DNA from: Nostoc sp. MG11
GTDB taxonomy: Bacteria > Cyanobacteriota > Cyanobacteriia > Cyanobacteriales > Nostocaceae
Length of the DNA: 64,000 nt
Reading direction: 5' to 3'
NCBI RefSeq assembly: GCF_014904695.1
Contig: NZ_JACXXN010000017.1
Span: 1 to 64,000 of the forward strand
The position numbers were made by a program, and so were the translations under genes. The notes under the pieces were generated by a model, which was given only the letters and a program-made list of their open reading frames with translations, was not told the DNA's origin and ran no database searches. This document shows, piece after piece, positions 34,012 through 45,036 of the stretch (positions are counted from its first letter, which is position 1; the number at the start of each line of letters is the position of its first letter).

Positions 34012-37000
34012 TTACCAGGGATTACCCACCATTGTGAAGGCTGCCCAATAATAAGGGTGTGATAGTAATTGCTCAGTTTCATTAATACTTTCAGCAGGCA
34101 AAAGCAAACTTCTAACTGTTCTCAAACCTTGTACCTGACCATTCTTGACGTAAACCTCCCCTTTGGCCATAGCCACCTGAGCCTGTCTTAAAGCTTCTGC
34201 GCGAATGGGAGATGTTCTTAAACTTTCATAAAATTTTGTCATTAATGCTGCTGTACCAGCATCGCTGACTGCCCAAAGACTGGCAATACTGGTTTTTACA
34301 CCTGCTAGTACAGCTAAACCTGCAAACCCAATCTCTGCTTCTCTATTTCCTAAGGCTGTTCTACAAGCACTCAGCACCAGCATTTCGACTTGGGGTTCAT
34401 TTAACCGTAACTGTCGTATCTGGTTTAAGCGCAACTTGTCCTCCCAAAGTTGAATATAGGAGTTGCTCAAAGTACCAGTGGAAAAGTCAGCATGGGTTGC
34501 CATGTGAATAATCCCAAAAGGTTGGTGGTGGCGCATAACTTTGAGATTGTCTAAGGTGGCTTGCTTGTCCAACAACAACTTACCTTGCCAAAGTTTGGAC
34601 ACCAGTGTTGATAACTCAATGGGAACTGCTGGTAAAGGTACTTGACCTTGAGTACTTAGAGAAACCCCCATCGCTAAAATTTGGGATTTTTTAATATCAC
34701 TATATAAAGTGTTAGTCAAGCTGAGACTGGGCATCAAGCCAATACTGTATTTTTCCACCAGGAACCCTTTACCATTGTGGAGAGCAGCCATTGGGGTTGA
34801 ACGTAACCCAACGTCTGGCAGGAAGACCAGATTGTTGATTCCTCGCGCCTGTAAATCTGCGTCTAGTGGTGCAATAATCCAACGATAAAGTTGCTGAGAT
34901 GAACTTAAGTAATCGGTGCGGCTACGATTTCGTGGATTAACGATTTCGTTGCGAAATTCTTGAGCTACATCCAGAACTTTGGTTCTCGTCGCTCCTGAAA
35001 TGCGCTTACGTATGGGCTTACCCTTTCCAGTTACTACCACTAGTTCTAGTTGGTCGCTATCCTGTTCTAGTATGGGATTCAATTGTTTGGTAGATTTAGC
35101 TTGGTCTAAATTTGCCTCTGGTTGAATCTCTACAGGTACAAAACTGATATAAACAAACGCAGGTTTAACACCAGTAGCTTTCTCAATTTGGCGAGCAATC
35201 TCACTAGCATCATCTAGTGTTTTAATCGCAGGAATGGATATGTCTAAATGTTCTGCAATGCTAGTTGTGAACTTAAGTTCGGGATTGTAATCAGTATTAA
35301 GAATGGTGACATCAGTCTGAGTGGAAGTGGTGACAGGCGGTATACCGGGATTTTGAATACACTGAAATGTGCAGGGAGAAATATCTGGTTGAGTAGAGGT
35401 AGGAGGAAGGGGAGTAGAAGGAGCAGGGGGAGTAGAGGTAGCAGGGGGGGCTTTCAAGGGTAGGGGGTTGACGTTGATTCCTATTGGTGTGGGTGCTGAG
35501 GATGAAACGCGATCGCTAGCTCTAACTGTGAAAGCATTAATTAATCCTGTAGTATTAGTTGGTGGTGTATAGTTGAGTGTCTCACCGGAAACTATTGTGT
35601 TTCCAGGGACTAAAAGGGTATTGTCTCGCCTCAGTTCTCCTGCCAAAATACCATCAATAACAACGGACGTTCTATCAACGTTGACATCGTTAGTGTTGGC
35701 ATTAAATGTGAAGACAAAGGGTTGATTGAGTTGAGCATTGGATGTCAAAGGCAATGTCGTCAGTGTTGGCGGGGTGTTAATAGATGTAATAGTGATACCG
35801 CCTGGAGTGCCACTAACATTTCCGTTATTAGGCAAAACTGGAAAGCTGTTACCTAGAGGGATAATTGAATTCCCTCCGGCATTAATTGTCCCTGCTGTGC
35901 CATTGAATTTGCCATTACCTATGATAAACGGCTTATTTTTTGCTCCTCCATCATATTGAATTGTGATGTTACCGCCTATGGTAGGTGCAAAGCTAACACT
36001 AGTACTTTGCGGCTCACCAATAAAATTAAACACTCCACCACTAGCGATTGTATTACCCGTACTAGCGATCGCTCCCCTTCCTTGAACCACTCCATTCGTT
36101 AACACTTGCACATTGCCACCTTGAACGGTGCTACTGCCATTAAAGTCCGTCGTCGCTTGAGTGTTGATGCTATTAAACCGAATAGTGCTGCCAGCAGAAT
36201 TACTAGTCTTTAAAGTGACGTTACCACCTGTAGTCATTGCTGTACCATCGACTCCAGTAGCGGTTACTGAAGTATCAATAGCACCATTAACGATAATGCG
36301 GTCTTTGGCAGTTAAGCTGACTGCACCACCTATGCCTGTAAAACTGCCACCTCCAGTTTTGACTACAGACGAGTTAATTGATCTTGTAGTGATATTGCCG
36401 TCGGTAGTTTTTATTACTACATTGCCACCCATACCTGTGCCAACGGCATCAGTTGAAGAGGAATTAATATTATTCGTGTGGATATTGCCTAAAGCAGTTA
36501 AAGTTACCGTTCCAGTAGCGTAGCCATTACCGCTGGTGATAATGTCGCCTACATTGATCTTGCCGTTACTCGCAGACAAATTTACATTACCACTATTAAT
36601 ACCAGCACCGCTTGTATTTAAATTTCCCAAGAATAGGCTGGCTCCTGAAATGGTAATAGCTCCTCCGTTTGTCTGGATTGTGTCGGTAGGTTTGGCAAAG
36701 ATTACAGAACCGCTGTTTGAAGTCAGGCTGAAACTACCACCACCCAAATTTAATCTAGCCATACCAGGAGTAGTTACTCCAGCCGTCGCTCCTTTGATGG
36801 GATTGATAGTAATATTTCCTGTCACCTGTAAGTTGATAGCTGTGCTAAATCCTAGATTTGCGATCGCTCCCCACGATATAGTGTTAGCTCCACTATCTGG
36901 ACGCCCAAAGGGAACATTAGCAGGCATAGGGTCAAAATAAACTGAGCCTGCTGGGGCATCAACAATAGTCAACGTGCTAGGGTCGAGCAATAAAGTGCCA

Positions 37001-38712
37001 TTACCATTAGCTGCTGAAGTATCTACCTGTCCCCTAAAGGTCAAGAAGTTTTTGCCCGATACTTCGACAAAACCGCCATTCCCTGAATTTGCGCCTCCGC
37101 GAGCAGAAATATTACCAAAATAGTTTGTGTCGTTACCCCAAACAATCACACGTCCCCCGTTACCATTCAGACCACTATCGGCAGAAATGACGGAGTTTGA
37201 GTCAACATAAGTCTGCTCGGCATTGGGGACAGTTCCGTTACCTTGATAATCGCCACCAATCCTCACAGTACCACCGCTATTTGTCCCAGAGGCGTTAATA
37301 TTCGCACCAATCAACCCGACTCGTTGACCCAAAACATTTACTGTGCCACCTGTTTGGCTTGATACGTCAACCTTGCCAGCAACAATAGTAGTAGCAGTGG
37401 TGGGAATCATAACTTTAGAGTCTGTCAGTTGCACAGTTCCATCTGGGTTAGCAGATAACCCAGTGTTACCAACTGTCAGCAATTCAGGTAAAGAGGTAAT
37501 GGGAATTGTCCAATTGTTAGGTTGGTTGCTATTAGCGAGAGGTTGAATTTCCAAACTCAAGAGATTTCCTGACTGACTAAGACGCACCCAATTTTGCCCT
37601 GGTACGGATGTAATGACGATTTGGCCTGCGGGTGCTGAGAGTTGCCCAGTATTCACCACAGTACCGCCTAACAAATTCAAACTCTGGCCAAAGCCCACTC
37701 CCAAACTACCAGCATTTACAATCGCTCCTGGCTGGCTCATGGTAAACGCAAAGCCGTTGGGATTTCCCACCAAGGCAGTGTAGTCATTAGCACCAATGGC
37801 ATTGAACCAAGTGTTGTTAAAGCCAATACCGTTGGCTGTTGTCGCAGTGAAAGCACCGGGGACGTTTAAGCTGGCATTTGAGCCAAAAATAAATCCTGCC
37901 GGATTCATCAAATACAGGTTAGGGCTACCACCTGTTACCTGAATTAAACCATTGATTATAGAGGCATTCCCGCCTGTAATCCGACCAAGGATATTTTGGA
38001 GAGCCGGATTAGCTTGAAAGTTGGCAATTTGTTCTAACTTAATCCCAAACTGTTCAAAGCTATGGAAGAGGTTAATTCCATCGCTGGAAGTTTTACCGCC
38101 ATTGATATCGAGTCGATTACCGTTGGGAGTCACAATTGTGCCTGTACCATCGGTAGCGGGAATAATTTGCTGTGCTTGAGCTAATCCAGTACCGATTAGG
38201 GAAATATATCCCAGAACACTGCTTATTCCCCAAATGAGCCGAGGAATGCTGATGTTGAGACTCCGCCTTACTTTATCAACAAGGGGAAAGGGCAAGAGGG
38301 AAGGGAAAAAGCTAAAAACCGGACTTTGTTCCGCTACGCTAATGCCTCTTGTGGGCGAAAGAATCTTTCTGTTATGGGAAAGGTAAAAACCTCGCCCCCG
38401 AAGTTTGCCCGGAGGGAGACCCTCCCGCAGCGCTGGTTCCTCCTTGCAACTTCTCTTCTTGTGAGCGACCTGTTCATCCCTTTTCCCTTTTCCCTTTTCT
38501 CTTTTCCCCTCTTGATCTGGTGAACCGTTGACTCTATCTACTTGGTCGTAAACATACTCGTAGGCGATCGCCACTGATCCATCTGTAGAGTCATCATCCC
38601 AAACTAGCAACTCAAAGTCTTGCCATGTCTGCTCTAGGAAGCTAGCGATCGCTGCCCCAACGTAAGACTCCCGGTTGTAATTGATAATGACAATGGAGAT
38701 CAGTGGTGACAT
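34012..38712 (-). CDS. Two-partner-secretion exoprotein with C-terminal CHAT protease domain, fused to a GT2 fragment
   Basis: This 1566-aa frame is chimeric (ATG 38712; GTG 38724 possible). Residues 1-55 are the start of a family 2 glycosyltransferase ([29 protein letters not shown]), cut off before its catalytic core. Residues about 60-145 are coded by intergenic-type repeat sequence. A hydrophobic signal-like segment (about 155-180) and a TPS haemagglutinin-activity domain follow ([33 protein letters not shown]), then a long Gly/Asn-rich beta-helix (to about 990), an Ig-like stretch and a Pro-rich linker (about 1110-1140). Residues about 1290-1560 form a CHAT caspase-like domain with H1407 ([10 protein letters not shown]) and C1450 ([10 protein letters not shown]). 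The divergent gene at 39104 encodes the matching TpsB transporter. The true start of the secreted protein may be internal, for example a TTG near 38287. Confidence 0.85.
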   Translation of the reverse strand: MSPLISIVIINYNRESYVGAAIASFLEQTWQDFELLVWDDDSTDGSVAIAYEYVYDQVDRVNGSPDQEGKREKGKGKRDEQVAHKKRSCKEEPALREGLPPGKLRGRGFYLSHNRKILSPTRGISVAEQSPVFSFFPSLLPFPLVDKVRRSLNISIPRLIWGISSVLGYISLIGTGLAQAQQIIPATDGTGTIVTPNGNRLDINGGKTSSDGINLFHSFEQFGIKLEQIANFQANPALQNILGRITGGNASIINGLIQVTGGSPNLYLMNPAGFIFGSNASLNVPGAFTATTANGIGFNNTWFNAIGANDYTALVGNPNGFAFTMSQPGAIVNAGSLGVGFGQSLNLLGGTVVNTGQLSAPAGQIVITSVPGQNWVRLSQSGNLLSLEIQPLANSNQPNNWTIPITSLPELLTVGNTGLSANPDGTVQLTDSKVMIPTTATTIVAGKVDVSSQTGGTVNVLGQRVGLIGANINASGTNSGGTVRIGGDYQGNGTVPNAEQTYVDSNSVISADSGLNGNGGRVIVWGNDTNYFGNISARGGANSGNGGFVEVSGKNFLTFRGQVDTSAANGNGTLLLDPSTLTIVDAPAGSVYFDPMPANVPFGRPDSGANTISWGAIANLGFSTAINLQVTGNITINPIKGATAGVTTPGMARLNLGGGSFSLTSNSGSVIFAKPTDTIQTNGGAITISGASLFLGNLNTSGAGINSGNVNLSASNGKINVGDIITSGNGYATGTVTLTALGNIHTNNINSSSTDAVGTGMGGNVVIKTTDGNITTRSINSSVVKTGGGSFTGIGGAVSLTAKDRIIVNGAIDTSVTATGVDGTAMTTGGNVTLKTSNSAGSTIRFNSINTQATTDFNGSSTVQGGNVQVLTNGVVQGRGAIASTGNTIASGGVFNFIGEPQSTSVSFAPTIGGNITIQYDGGAKNKPFIIGNGKFNGTAGTINAGGNSIIPLGNSFPVLPNNGNVSGTPGGITITSINTPPTLTTLPLTSNAQLNQPFVFTFNANTNDVNVDRTSVVIDGILAGELRRDNTLLVPGNTIVSGETLNYTPPTNTTGLINAFTVRASDRVSSSAPTPIGINVNPLPLKAPPATSTPPAPSTPLPPTSTQPDISPCTFQCIQNPGIPPVTTSTQTDVTILNTDYNPELKFTTSIAEHLDISIPAIKTLDDASEIARQIEKATGVKPAFVYISFVPVEIQPEANLDQAKSTKQLNPILEQDSDQLELVVVTGKGKPIRKRISGATRTKVLDVAQEFRNEIVNPRNRSRTDYLSSSQQLYRWIIAPLDADLQARGINNLVFLPDVGLRSTPMAALHNGKGFLVEKYSIGLMPSLSLTNTLYSDIKKSQILAMGVSLSTQGQVPLPAVPIELSTLVSKLWQGKLLLDKQATLDNLKVMRHHQPFGIIHMATHADFSTGTLSNSYIQLWEDKLRLNQIRQLRLNEPQVEMLVLSACRTALGNREAEIGFAGLAVLAGVKTSIASLWAVSDAGTAALMTKFYESLRTSPIRAEALRQAQVAMAKGEVYVKNGQVQGLRTVRSLLLPAESINETEQLLSHPYYWAAFTMVGNPW

Positions 38713-39103
38713 GGAAGTACTCACAAGTTTTTAACCTGTTAACAGAATATAATGTTCAGGGCTTTCACTTAGAAGCGATCGCTGTTAATTATTCTTTAGT
38801 TATTTAGTTACAAATTTTCTTAAATCTGAATGTCAAAAATATGATATTCAGATATCTATGCACCCATAGCATACTTAAAAATCGTAGCTAGTTGTTTGCT
38901 AAGTAAACTTGGCTGGGAAAAGGGTAAGGGGTAAGAGGGTAAGGTTTATTTCTTGTCACCTTTTCCCGACCTACATCCGTCATTTTTGGTTGGTGAACTA
39001 CTAGTGGTGCGTGTCGGTCAGATCCCCGATTTTTTTAAGAAGTTGAGGATCTAGCAGCCCCTCAACTAGCCAAGTCTTAGATCAAGCACCTTGCCGAAAT
39101 GAA
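38713..39103. other. Divergent intergenic region between the TPS genes
   Basis: It holds a HIP1 site, AT-rich sequence and a repeat with AGATCC (39020-39025) and GGATCT (39047-39052). Promoters for both genes are expected here but no element can be named. Confidence 0.4.
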
Positions 39104-40981
39104 ATGAGAAAAGGAACGGAAACTGTTGTTAAGGCTGAAGTTCATATTCGGCAAAGAATGATCTATTTATCTCATCAGTTTGATACTTGGCGGAGTCTGG
39201 AAAATACTAAACCCAGTAATTACAGTTGCAGTTTCAAGTGCAGCTTGCTAATTTTACCTGTGGTCTGGATTGTTATTGTAAATGGACTAAGAGCAACAGC
39301 GAGCGAGCATGATATTTTTATCTCTAATTTTGCTCACAATATTAATCACTCAGAATATTTCATAGCACAAACACTAAATCCCAATCAACCTGTACAAAAC
39401 CCCCAGTTATTCACACTACAACCAGAAACACCCACAGAACCAAGCAATACTTTTTCTAAGCCGCTTGACGATCGCATTCGTATTCGTAAAATTCAGGTTT
39501 TAGATAGTACGGTTTTTAATGAAAACGACTTTAATCGAGTTGTGCGATCTTTTGAAGAACGGGATTTGACTTTAGAAGAAATCAGAAAAGTCGCAGATGC
39601 CGTCACTCAGCTTTATCTGAATAAAGGCTATATCAATTCCAGAGCAATTCCATACATTCAACCGTCTGGTGCTACAGAAGATGTGTTAATCATTCGTGTC
39701 CTCGAAGGACGTTTGACAGAGATTGAAATCGAAGGAACGCGACGATTAAATCCCTCTTATATACGCAGTCGAGTCAAACTGGGTGTCAGTATCCCTTTTA
39801 ATACCAGTAAGCTCGAAGAACAACTAAAATTATTGCGACTCGATCCGCTGTTTGACAATGTAGAAGCCAGTCTGCGTCCAACTGGTAAGGTTGGTCAAAG
39901 TGCGCTCATTGTCAGAGTTCAAGAGGCTAACTCTTTGGGTGTTAGCTTGAGCGTAGATAACTATTCGCCTCCTAGCATTGGTGCTGAAAGATTGGGTATA
40001 GAACTACGCGATCGCAATTTAACTGGAATGGGCGATGAATTAGCAGGCTCTTATTACCATTCGCTTTCAGGTGGTTCTGATGTGTTTGATTTCAGTTATC
40101 AGATTCCTGTTAACGCTATGAATGGGAAGGTGCAGATTAGAGCTGCACTCAATCGCAATGAAATCACTGAGCCAGCATTTGATGATTTAGGAATTCGGGC
40201 AGATCAGGATTTATATGAAATCAATTATCGGCAACCGTTAGTGCGATCGCCTAGACAAGAGTTTGCTCTTTCTTTAGGATTTACTTATCAAAATGGTCAA
40301 ACTTTTCTGTTTGATCAACTTCCAACCCCTTTTGGCATTGGCCCTGACAAAGATGGGGTTAGCCGCACCAGTGTGATTAAGTTTGGTCAAGACTATGTTA
40401 AGCGCGAACCTCAAGGTGCATGGTTACTGCGATCGCAATTTAGTCTTGGCATTGATTTATTTGATGCCACCATCAATAATGACCAAATTCCTGATGGACG
40501 CTTTTTCAGTTGGCTAGGACAAGTACAGCGTGTGCAGCGACTCAGTGACGATCACTTGTTGCTTATCCAAGCAGACTTGCAACTAACACCAGATAGCCTA
40601 CTACCTTCCCAGCAATTCGTCATTGGTGGCGGACAGTCTGTAAGGGGATATCGACAAAATGCTCGCTCTGGAGATAATGGATTTCGGTTCGCGGTTGAAG
40701 ATCGGATGACAGTGCTACGCAATGCATCAGGATTACCCACAATTCAGCTTGCGCCATTTTTGGATATGGGAGCCGTATGGAATCAGTCTAATAACCCCAA
40801 CAACTTACCCAATCAAATATTTCTTGTGAGTGCAGGTTTAGGATTCTTGTGGAATCAGGCTATGGGAATTGATCGCCTCAGTTTGCGGCTCGATTACGGA
40901 ATTCCATTTATCGAACTAAGCGATCAGGGTAATAATGCCCAGGATGAGGGTTTTTACTTTAGTATTCGCTATCAACCATAA
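39104..40981 (+). CDS. TpsB-type outer-membrane transporter (ShlB/FhaC/HecB family)
   Basis: The 625-aa precursor has an N-terminal hydrophobic signal segment (about 45-63, LLILPVVWIVIVNGLRA), after which export begins. A POTRA-type domain (about 120-200) has IRIRKIQVLDSTVFNENDFN and YLNKGYINSRAIPYI. The 16-stranded barrel region ends with RLDYGIPFIELSDQG and FYFSIRYQP, with the VRGYRQNARSG motif of lid loop L6. It should recognise the TPS domain of the exoprotein encoded divergently at 34012-38712 and export it across the outer membrane. Start ATG 39104; a second ATG at 39158 gives a more usual signal length. Confidence 0.9.
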   Translation: MRKGTETVVKAEVHIRQRMIYLSHQFDTWRSLENTKPSNYSCSFKCSLLILPVVWIVIVNGLRATASEHDIFISNFAHNINHSEYFIAQTLNPNQPVQNPQLFTLQPETPTEPSNTFSKPLDDRIRIRKIQVLDSTVFNENDFNRVVRSFEERDLTLEEIRKVADAVTQLYLNKGYINSRAIPYIQPSGATEDVLIIRVLEGRLTEIEIEGTRRLNPSYIRSRVKLGVSIPFNTSKLEEQLKLLRLDPLFDNVEASLRPTGKVGQSALIVRVQEANSLGVSLSVDNYSPPSIGAERLGIELRDRNLTGMGDELAGSYYHSLSGGSDVFDFSYQIPVNAMNGKVQIRAALNRNEITEPAFDDLGIRADQDLYEINYRQPLVRSPRQEFALSLGFTYQNGQTFLFDQLPTPFGIGPDKDGVSRTSVIKFGQDYVKREPQGAWLLRSQFSLGIDLFDATINNDQIPDGRFFSWLGQVQRVQRLSDDHLLLIQADLQLTPDSLLPSQQFVIGGGQSVRGYRQNARSGDNGFRFAVEDRMTVLRNASGLPTIQLAPFLDMGAVWNQSNNPNNLPNQIFLVSAGLGFLWNQAMGIDRLSLRLDYGIPFIELSDQGNNAQDEGFYFSIRYQP

Positions 40982-41121
40982 GTGAGGCAGGGGGGCAGGA
41001 GCTCACAGGTGTAGGTTTTTCATAAAAGGGTGAGTTAGAACTCTTATTTGAACGCAGGAATAAGCAAATTCTTCCTCATTCCCCATTCCCCATTCCCCAT
41101 TCCCCCAATTCAACAACATGA

Positions 41122-43305
41122 CTACGGCAACTTTGGTTGTTGAGCCGAGTATTTTGCTACTATGCCGGCAATCTCAGGGTTGTAAAGTCTGAGATAATTC
41201 CAGTAGTTACCGAATACTTGACGCACGTAATTTCTGGTTTCATCAAAGGGAATATCTTCGACAAATTCGTCTGGGTCTTCTTTAGTGAGATTTTGTAGCC
41301 ACTTAGAGACATTGCCGGGGCCTGCATTGTAACTGGCGATCGCCAACAGGGAGTTATTGTTATATTGCTGATGGGTATGATCCAAATACCAAGTACCTAG
41401 CATCACATTGTCGTTAGGATTTTCTAAGTCAATTGTTTTGCTATCCAACTTAATTTGGGGAGCTATCCATTTAGCTGTGTCTGGCATTACCTGCATTAAG
41501 CCAGTAGCACCAGCAATAGATTTGATTTTAGGCTGGAAGCGTGACTCTTGACGCATCAAGGCAGTAACTAGCAAGGGATTGAGTTGGCGCTCAGTAGACC
41601 ACTTTTCAATCTGCTGGAAATAGGGAAATGGATAACGGGCTTGCCAGTAAGTGCTTTGTTTGCTCAGAGCTTGATATTGAGCTTGTTCTTCAGGTAGTTC
41701 CCGGTCTTCCAATTTGGATATCTTGTCAATTCCTGATTGATTTTCTCCCCTTGCTAGCTGGATCAATCCTTCGGTAAATTGCTCTGCTACTGTTGGTTGC
41801 ATTTTGTTTTTAAACTCTGTTTGCCATTGCAACCAAGCATCGCGGTCTTGACCTAGCAAATACAATTCTTTGAAGGTTTCAGAACCAGCGGTAGGTACTG
41901 GACGCTGGGGTGCGATTACTTCCGGGTTCATTTGGCGAACATCGTTAAAGTTGCCGACGTTCAGCCCCAAAATTGTTGCAGAACGCCATGCATAGTAAGA
42001 GTAGGGAAACTGACTAATCACATACTCATAGGCGGTTTGAGCTTCCTGCTGTTTCCCTAGTGTAGTTGCCCATTTACCCACCCAAAAGCCAGCTCTTGGA
42101 GCCAAAATACTGTTGGGGTTGTTGGTGGTAATTGGTTCTGCCCATTGCCATGCGGCTACGTAATCTTTGGCTTTGGCTTTATCTTGAGCTAATTTCCAGC
42201 GATATTCTGCCGCCTCATTAGAATTTCCGTGCTTAGCCAGGAGTAATTCCCAAGCCGCGTTAGCCGACTTTTGATCTTTGAGGGCTTGGTGTATTTTGGC
42301 TTTTTGTACCAGTGCAGTCCCAGCTTGTTCAGGAAATTGACTGATTGTCTGATCAAGATAAGGTAAGGCGTCTTTACCTGTTGCCATTTCTGCTAAGCGC
42401 AGTAGGGCTGTCCCAGTTTCTTTGGCTTTTGGAAATTGCTGCACCAATAGTTTATAAGTACCGATCGCAATTTCCCGGTCTTTGCCTCCCACCTGTAACC
42501 CCCGTGCAGTACGGTAGAGGTTGCGGGCTGTTTTGGGTGCTTTAGCGTAAGCAGTCGCCGCTTTGCGAAATTGATTGTTCTCCCAGTAGCCTGTACCAAT
42601 AATTTCCCAATCTTCAGGTTGGAGGTTAGGCTGTTTGACTAGCTGATCCAACACGCCCACTATGCCTGGTTGGTCATAGGCATGTGTTGCCAAAATTAAC
42701 TTTAATTTTGGCTGATTGGGATTATCTTGCAACCGTTTACGGATAATCTCCCAGGTAAGGGGATTAGATGGAAATTGGGCGATCGCTTGTTCCTGCTGCT
42801 TCGGTTGGGCGATCAAATACAAGGCTTTAACTGCGGCTGGTTCTTTGGGATACCGTTTCAGTACTTGTTGTCTGAGATCGGAGGCTTTGCCATCTTCACC
42901 CAGCATGTCTTGTGCCTGTGCCTGTTTGAGCAAAATGTAGGGCGCTAAAAGAGAATAGTCTTTTTCCAGACCTTCCAGTAGACTTAGCGCTTTTTTTGCT
43001 TGTGTTCTTTCAATGTAATCACTCGCCAAAAGATAACGGGCCCGTTCCCGGTCTGGCGATCGCGATTGGGCGATCGTTGCCAGTTTAGCTGCCCGTTCTG
43101 GTAGGGATTGTGATATCAGTGGAAATACGGCTGATTTGGCTTTATTTGCCTCAGATATCTGCTCAGACTGATTTTTACCAATTTTGAGCCATTGCCCCAA
43201 GGATCTGCCAATCCCAGGTGCCGATACCATTGCCCCAGCTAAAAAGGCAAACAGTGCCGCACCAGCGATTATAGAAATTTGTTTTTTCTGTAGTTTCTTC
43301 AGCAT
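41122..43305 (-). CDS. Soluble lytic murein transglycosylase-like protein
   Basis: The ATG at 43305 (MLKKLQKKQISIIAGAALF) is preferred to the TTG at 43332; product 727 aa. An N-terminal membrane anchor or signal (about 9-30) is followed by a long superhelix of TPR-like hairpins (about 60-540), as in Slt70. The C-terminal SLT domain has VTALMRQESRFQPKIKSIAG (catalytic Glu in QESRF), ATGLMQVMPDTAKWIA and LAIASYNAGPGNVSKWL. It cleaves peptidoglycan glycan strands with 1,6-anhydro products, in the periplasm, during growth or septal peptidoglycan turnover. No operon partner is visible. Confidence 0.92.
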   Translation of the reverse strand: MLKKLQKKQISIIAGAALFAFLAGAMVSAPGIGRSLGQWLKIGKNQSEQISEANKAKSAVFPLISQSLPERAAKLATIAQSRSPDRERARYLLASDYIERTQAKKALSLLEGLEKDYSLLAPYILLKQAQAQDMLGEDGKASDLRQQVLKRYPKEPAAVKALYLIAQPKQQEQAIAQFPSNPLTWEIIRKRLQDNPNQPKLKLILATHAYDQPGIVGVLDQLVKQPNLQPEDWEIIGTGYWENNQFRKAATAYAKAPKTARNLYRTARGLQVGGKDREIAIGTYKLLVQQFPKAKETGTALLRLAEMATGKDALPYLDQTISQFPEQAGTALVQKAKIHQALKDQKSANAAWELLLAKHGNSNEAAEYRWKLAQDKAKAKDYVAAWQWAEPITTNNPNSILAPRAGFWVGKWATTLGKQQEAQTAYEYVISQFPYSYYAWRSATILGLNVGNFNDVRQMNPEVIAPQRPVPTAGSETFKELYLLGQDRDAWLQWQTEFKNKMQPTVAEQFTEGLIQLARGENQSGIDKISKLEDRELPEEQAQYQALSKQSTYWQARYPFPYFQQIEKWSTERQLNPLLVTALMRQESRFQPKIKSIAGATGLMQVMPDTAKWIAPQIKLDSKTIDLENPNDNVMLGTWYLDHTHQQYNNNSLLAIASYNAGPGNVSKWLQNLTKEDPDEFVEDIPFDETRNYVRQVFGNYWNYLRLYNPEIAGIVAKYSAQQPKLP

Positions 43306-43588
43306 TGATACCCGCTGAAAATTTCCGATCAATTTCCTGAAACTCTAGCACTCCTGGCCGTCAGTGTTAGAAATTTTTAATTTTCGATTTTTAATTTTAT
43401 GTAGAAAAATTCTAATTTTCAACCCTACTGTTGCCAGTGCCTAGCTTTTGCCGCAAACTTGATCCCATTACATCTATACTTTGGTATATAATGGAAAATT
43501 TTCAAATTACGTCTAGTTGATATTGAACACACTTCATGTAACTAGAAGCACATTTTTAGCTTGATCCACACTTGGCTTAATTCCGATT

Positions 43589-44470
43589 TCATCGCCAGAA
43601 AATGCATCGTCTTTGATTTTCGGAAAGCTTTGGAGCAATTATTAGCAAATTATTCTGATTTAGAGAAGATTGACAATAAAATGGGTGTTTTGGCGTTCTA
43701 GAAGTATAGTCAAAAAATATTGTAAATCTATCTGAATATATAGGTATTTTACCCCGATGAAAGATATTAGCCGTGTCAGCAATAATTACAGTACCAGAAG
43801 GGCCTGTACAAGATTTCCAATTTAAAGGTGATATAACCTGTTGCATAGTTTTGTCTTGGATGTAGCCATAGTTATATCTCAAAGAGCGAGCTATTTTTGC
43901 AGAAAAAGATTGAGGAATATATTGAAAAGGACCACCATCATCATTTACTTCATTTAAATAAACAATAATTTTCAATACTTTTCGGTCTTCTTTATCTAAA
44001 TGCCACAGCCTTGATTTTTGTTGGACTTGATTAGCGATATCTCTACGAAAATAAGAACCATGATAGGCTACTGGTAAACCAAGATAAGTCTCAATAACAT
44101 TGAGTAAACGTTGTTGGAGTCCCCAGAGAAAGATTTCTAGGTGTTCCATCATTTGCTCAGAGGTAGCATGAATAATGAATTCATTCTTATTCCCAGAAAT
44201 GCTTTTTGGAATGTCTAGCATCAAGCTTTGTGCTGCCTCTAACATTTGCGGAGTAGAGAGAATTGAAAGTGATGCTAAGGAAGTTACAACAATTCCTTCA
44301 GCTTTAAGAGTTTCAACTAAAGTTAGGTCAGTTGTTGAAAGGATGGGTAGAGCATCAACATGTTTCGCCATTGCTGCTTGATAAGCAAGATCAGCCGGAT
44401 TGCTCAACAATGGAATTCGATAAAGGTTTTCTAAGATTCGATTACCAACCTTTTTGATAATTGCCTTCAT
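43589..44470 (-). CDS. Phytanoyl-CoA dioxygenase-like 2-oxoglutarate/Fe(II) oxygenase
   Basis: The 293-aa protein shows the Fe(II) triad of the PhyH superfamily: HxD in SRLWHLDKEDRKVLKIIVYL and the distal His in NIFHRGKIPIY. The 2-oxoglutarate-binding Arg is in SDRFTIFFDYTSR. The block NDDGGPFQYIPQSF matches family members. Substrates in bacteria range from lipids to natural products and cannot be inferred here. A second PhyH-like protein is encoded at 61935-62849; the two are clearly different sequences. Start ATG 44470. Flanking DNA is AT-rich and free of genes on the upstream side. Confidence 0.8.
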   Translation of the reverse strand: MKAIIKKVGNRILENLYRIPLLSNPADLAYQAAMAKHVDALPILSTTDLTLVETLKAEGIVVTSLASLSILSTPQMLEAAQSLMLDIPKSISGNKNEFIIHATSEQMMEHLEIFLWGLQQRLLNVIETYLGLPVAYHGSYFRRDIANQVQQKSRLWHLDKEDRKVLKIIVYLNEVNDDGGPFQYIPQSFSAKIARSLRYNYGYIQDKTMQQVISPLNWKSCTGPSGTVIIADTANIFHRGKIPIYSDRFTIFFDYTSRTPKHPFYCQSSLNQNNLLIIAPKLSENQRRCIFWR

Positions 44471-45006
44471 CTTGTTTAGAACTTATTTGTAGATAGCTAA
44501 ATATTATTACTCGCTAGTTTAGAAATCATTATTTATTTAAGACATTAAGAATTTACGCGATCTTAATAATTTTATGTCTAATTGTTTATCTTCTCAAACT
44601 AATTCTATTATCTTTTGTGTTGTCGGCTATTACTTTAGTTGGTTTAGCTAAATTAGAAAATACTTCTAAATGTAGATTGTTAGAAGTAAGTAGTTAATAT
44701 TGTAGTAAATTTCAAATTTACGTTGAGTATTTTTATTTAGTCCTGAAAAGTATTACTCTTGATAAATACCAAACGACGTTCTCTAAATCATAATTATTGA
44801 TATCTATCTTAAGTGGGATAAAAGTAGTCAAGCTGGTTCGATAAACTACAAATTTCAAAGTTTTTTTTGGCGTTATGCTCCGCAATAAGACACCTTAGAA
44901 AGTTAAAATTTATTTTCTAAATACTCTCTGAAACTACTGAGTAATCATCAAAGCGATCGCTTCAGCAATCAGATTAGTAAATATATACAGCAGATTTCAG
45001 AAACCC
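44471..45006. other. AT-rich intergenic region, nothing identified
   Basis: Apart from one HIP1 site (44953-44960) I see no repeat, hairpin or coding frame that stands out. Confidence 0.4.
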
Positions 45007-45036
45007 TGTAAAGACGTCACATGTAACGTCTCTTTG
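45007..45036. repeat. Diverged copy of the 30-bp palindrome at a gene 3' end
   Basis: TGTAAAGACGTCACA / TGTAACGTCTCTTTG is related to the perfect palindrome at 27197-27226. It supplies the last codons (KRRYM) and the TGA of the FAD hydroxylase gene. Confidence 0.7.

Noticed and set aside
36161-36940. Plus-strand hydrophobic frames inside the TPS exoprotein gene
   Set aside because: Antisense shadows of the Gly/Asn/Thr-rich beta-helix repeats, which read as Val/Leu/Pro-rich on the other strand.
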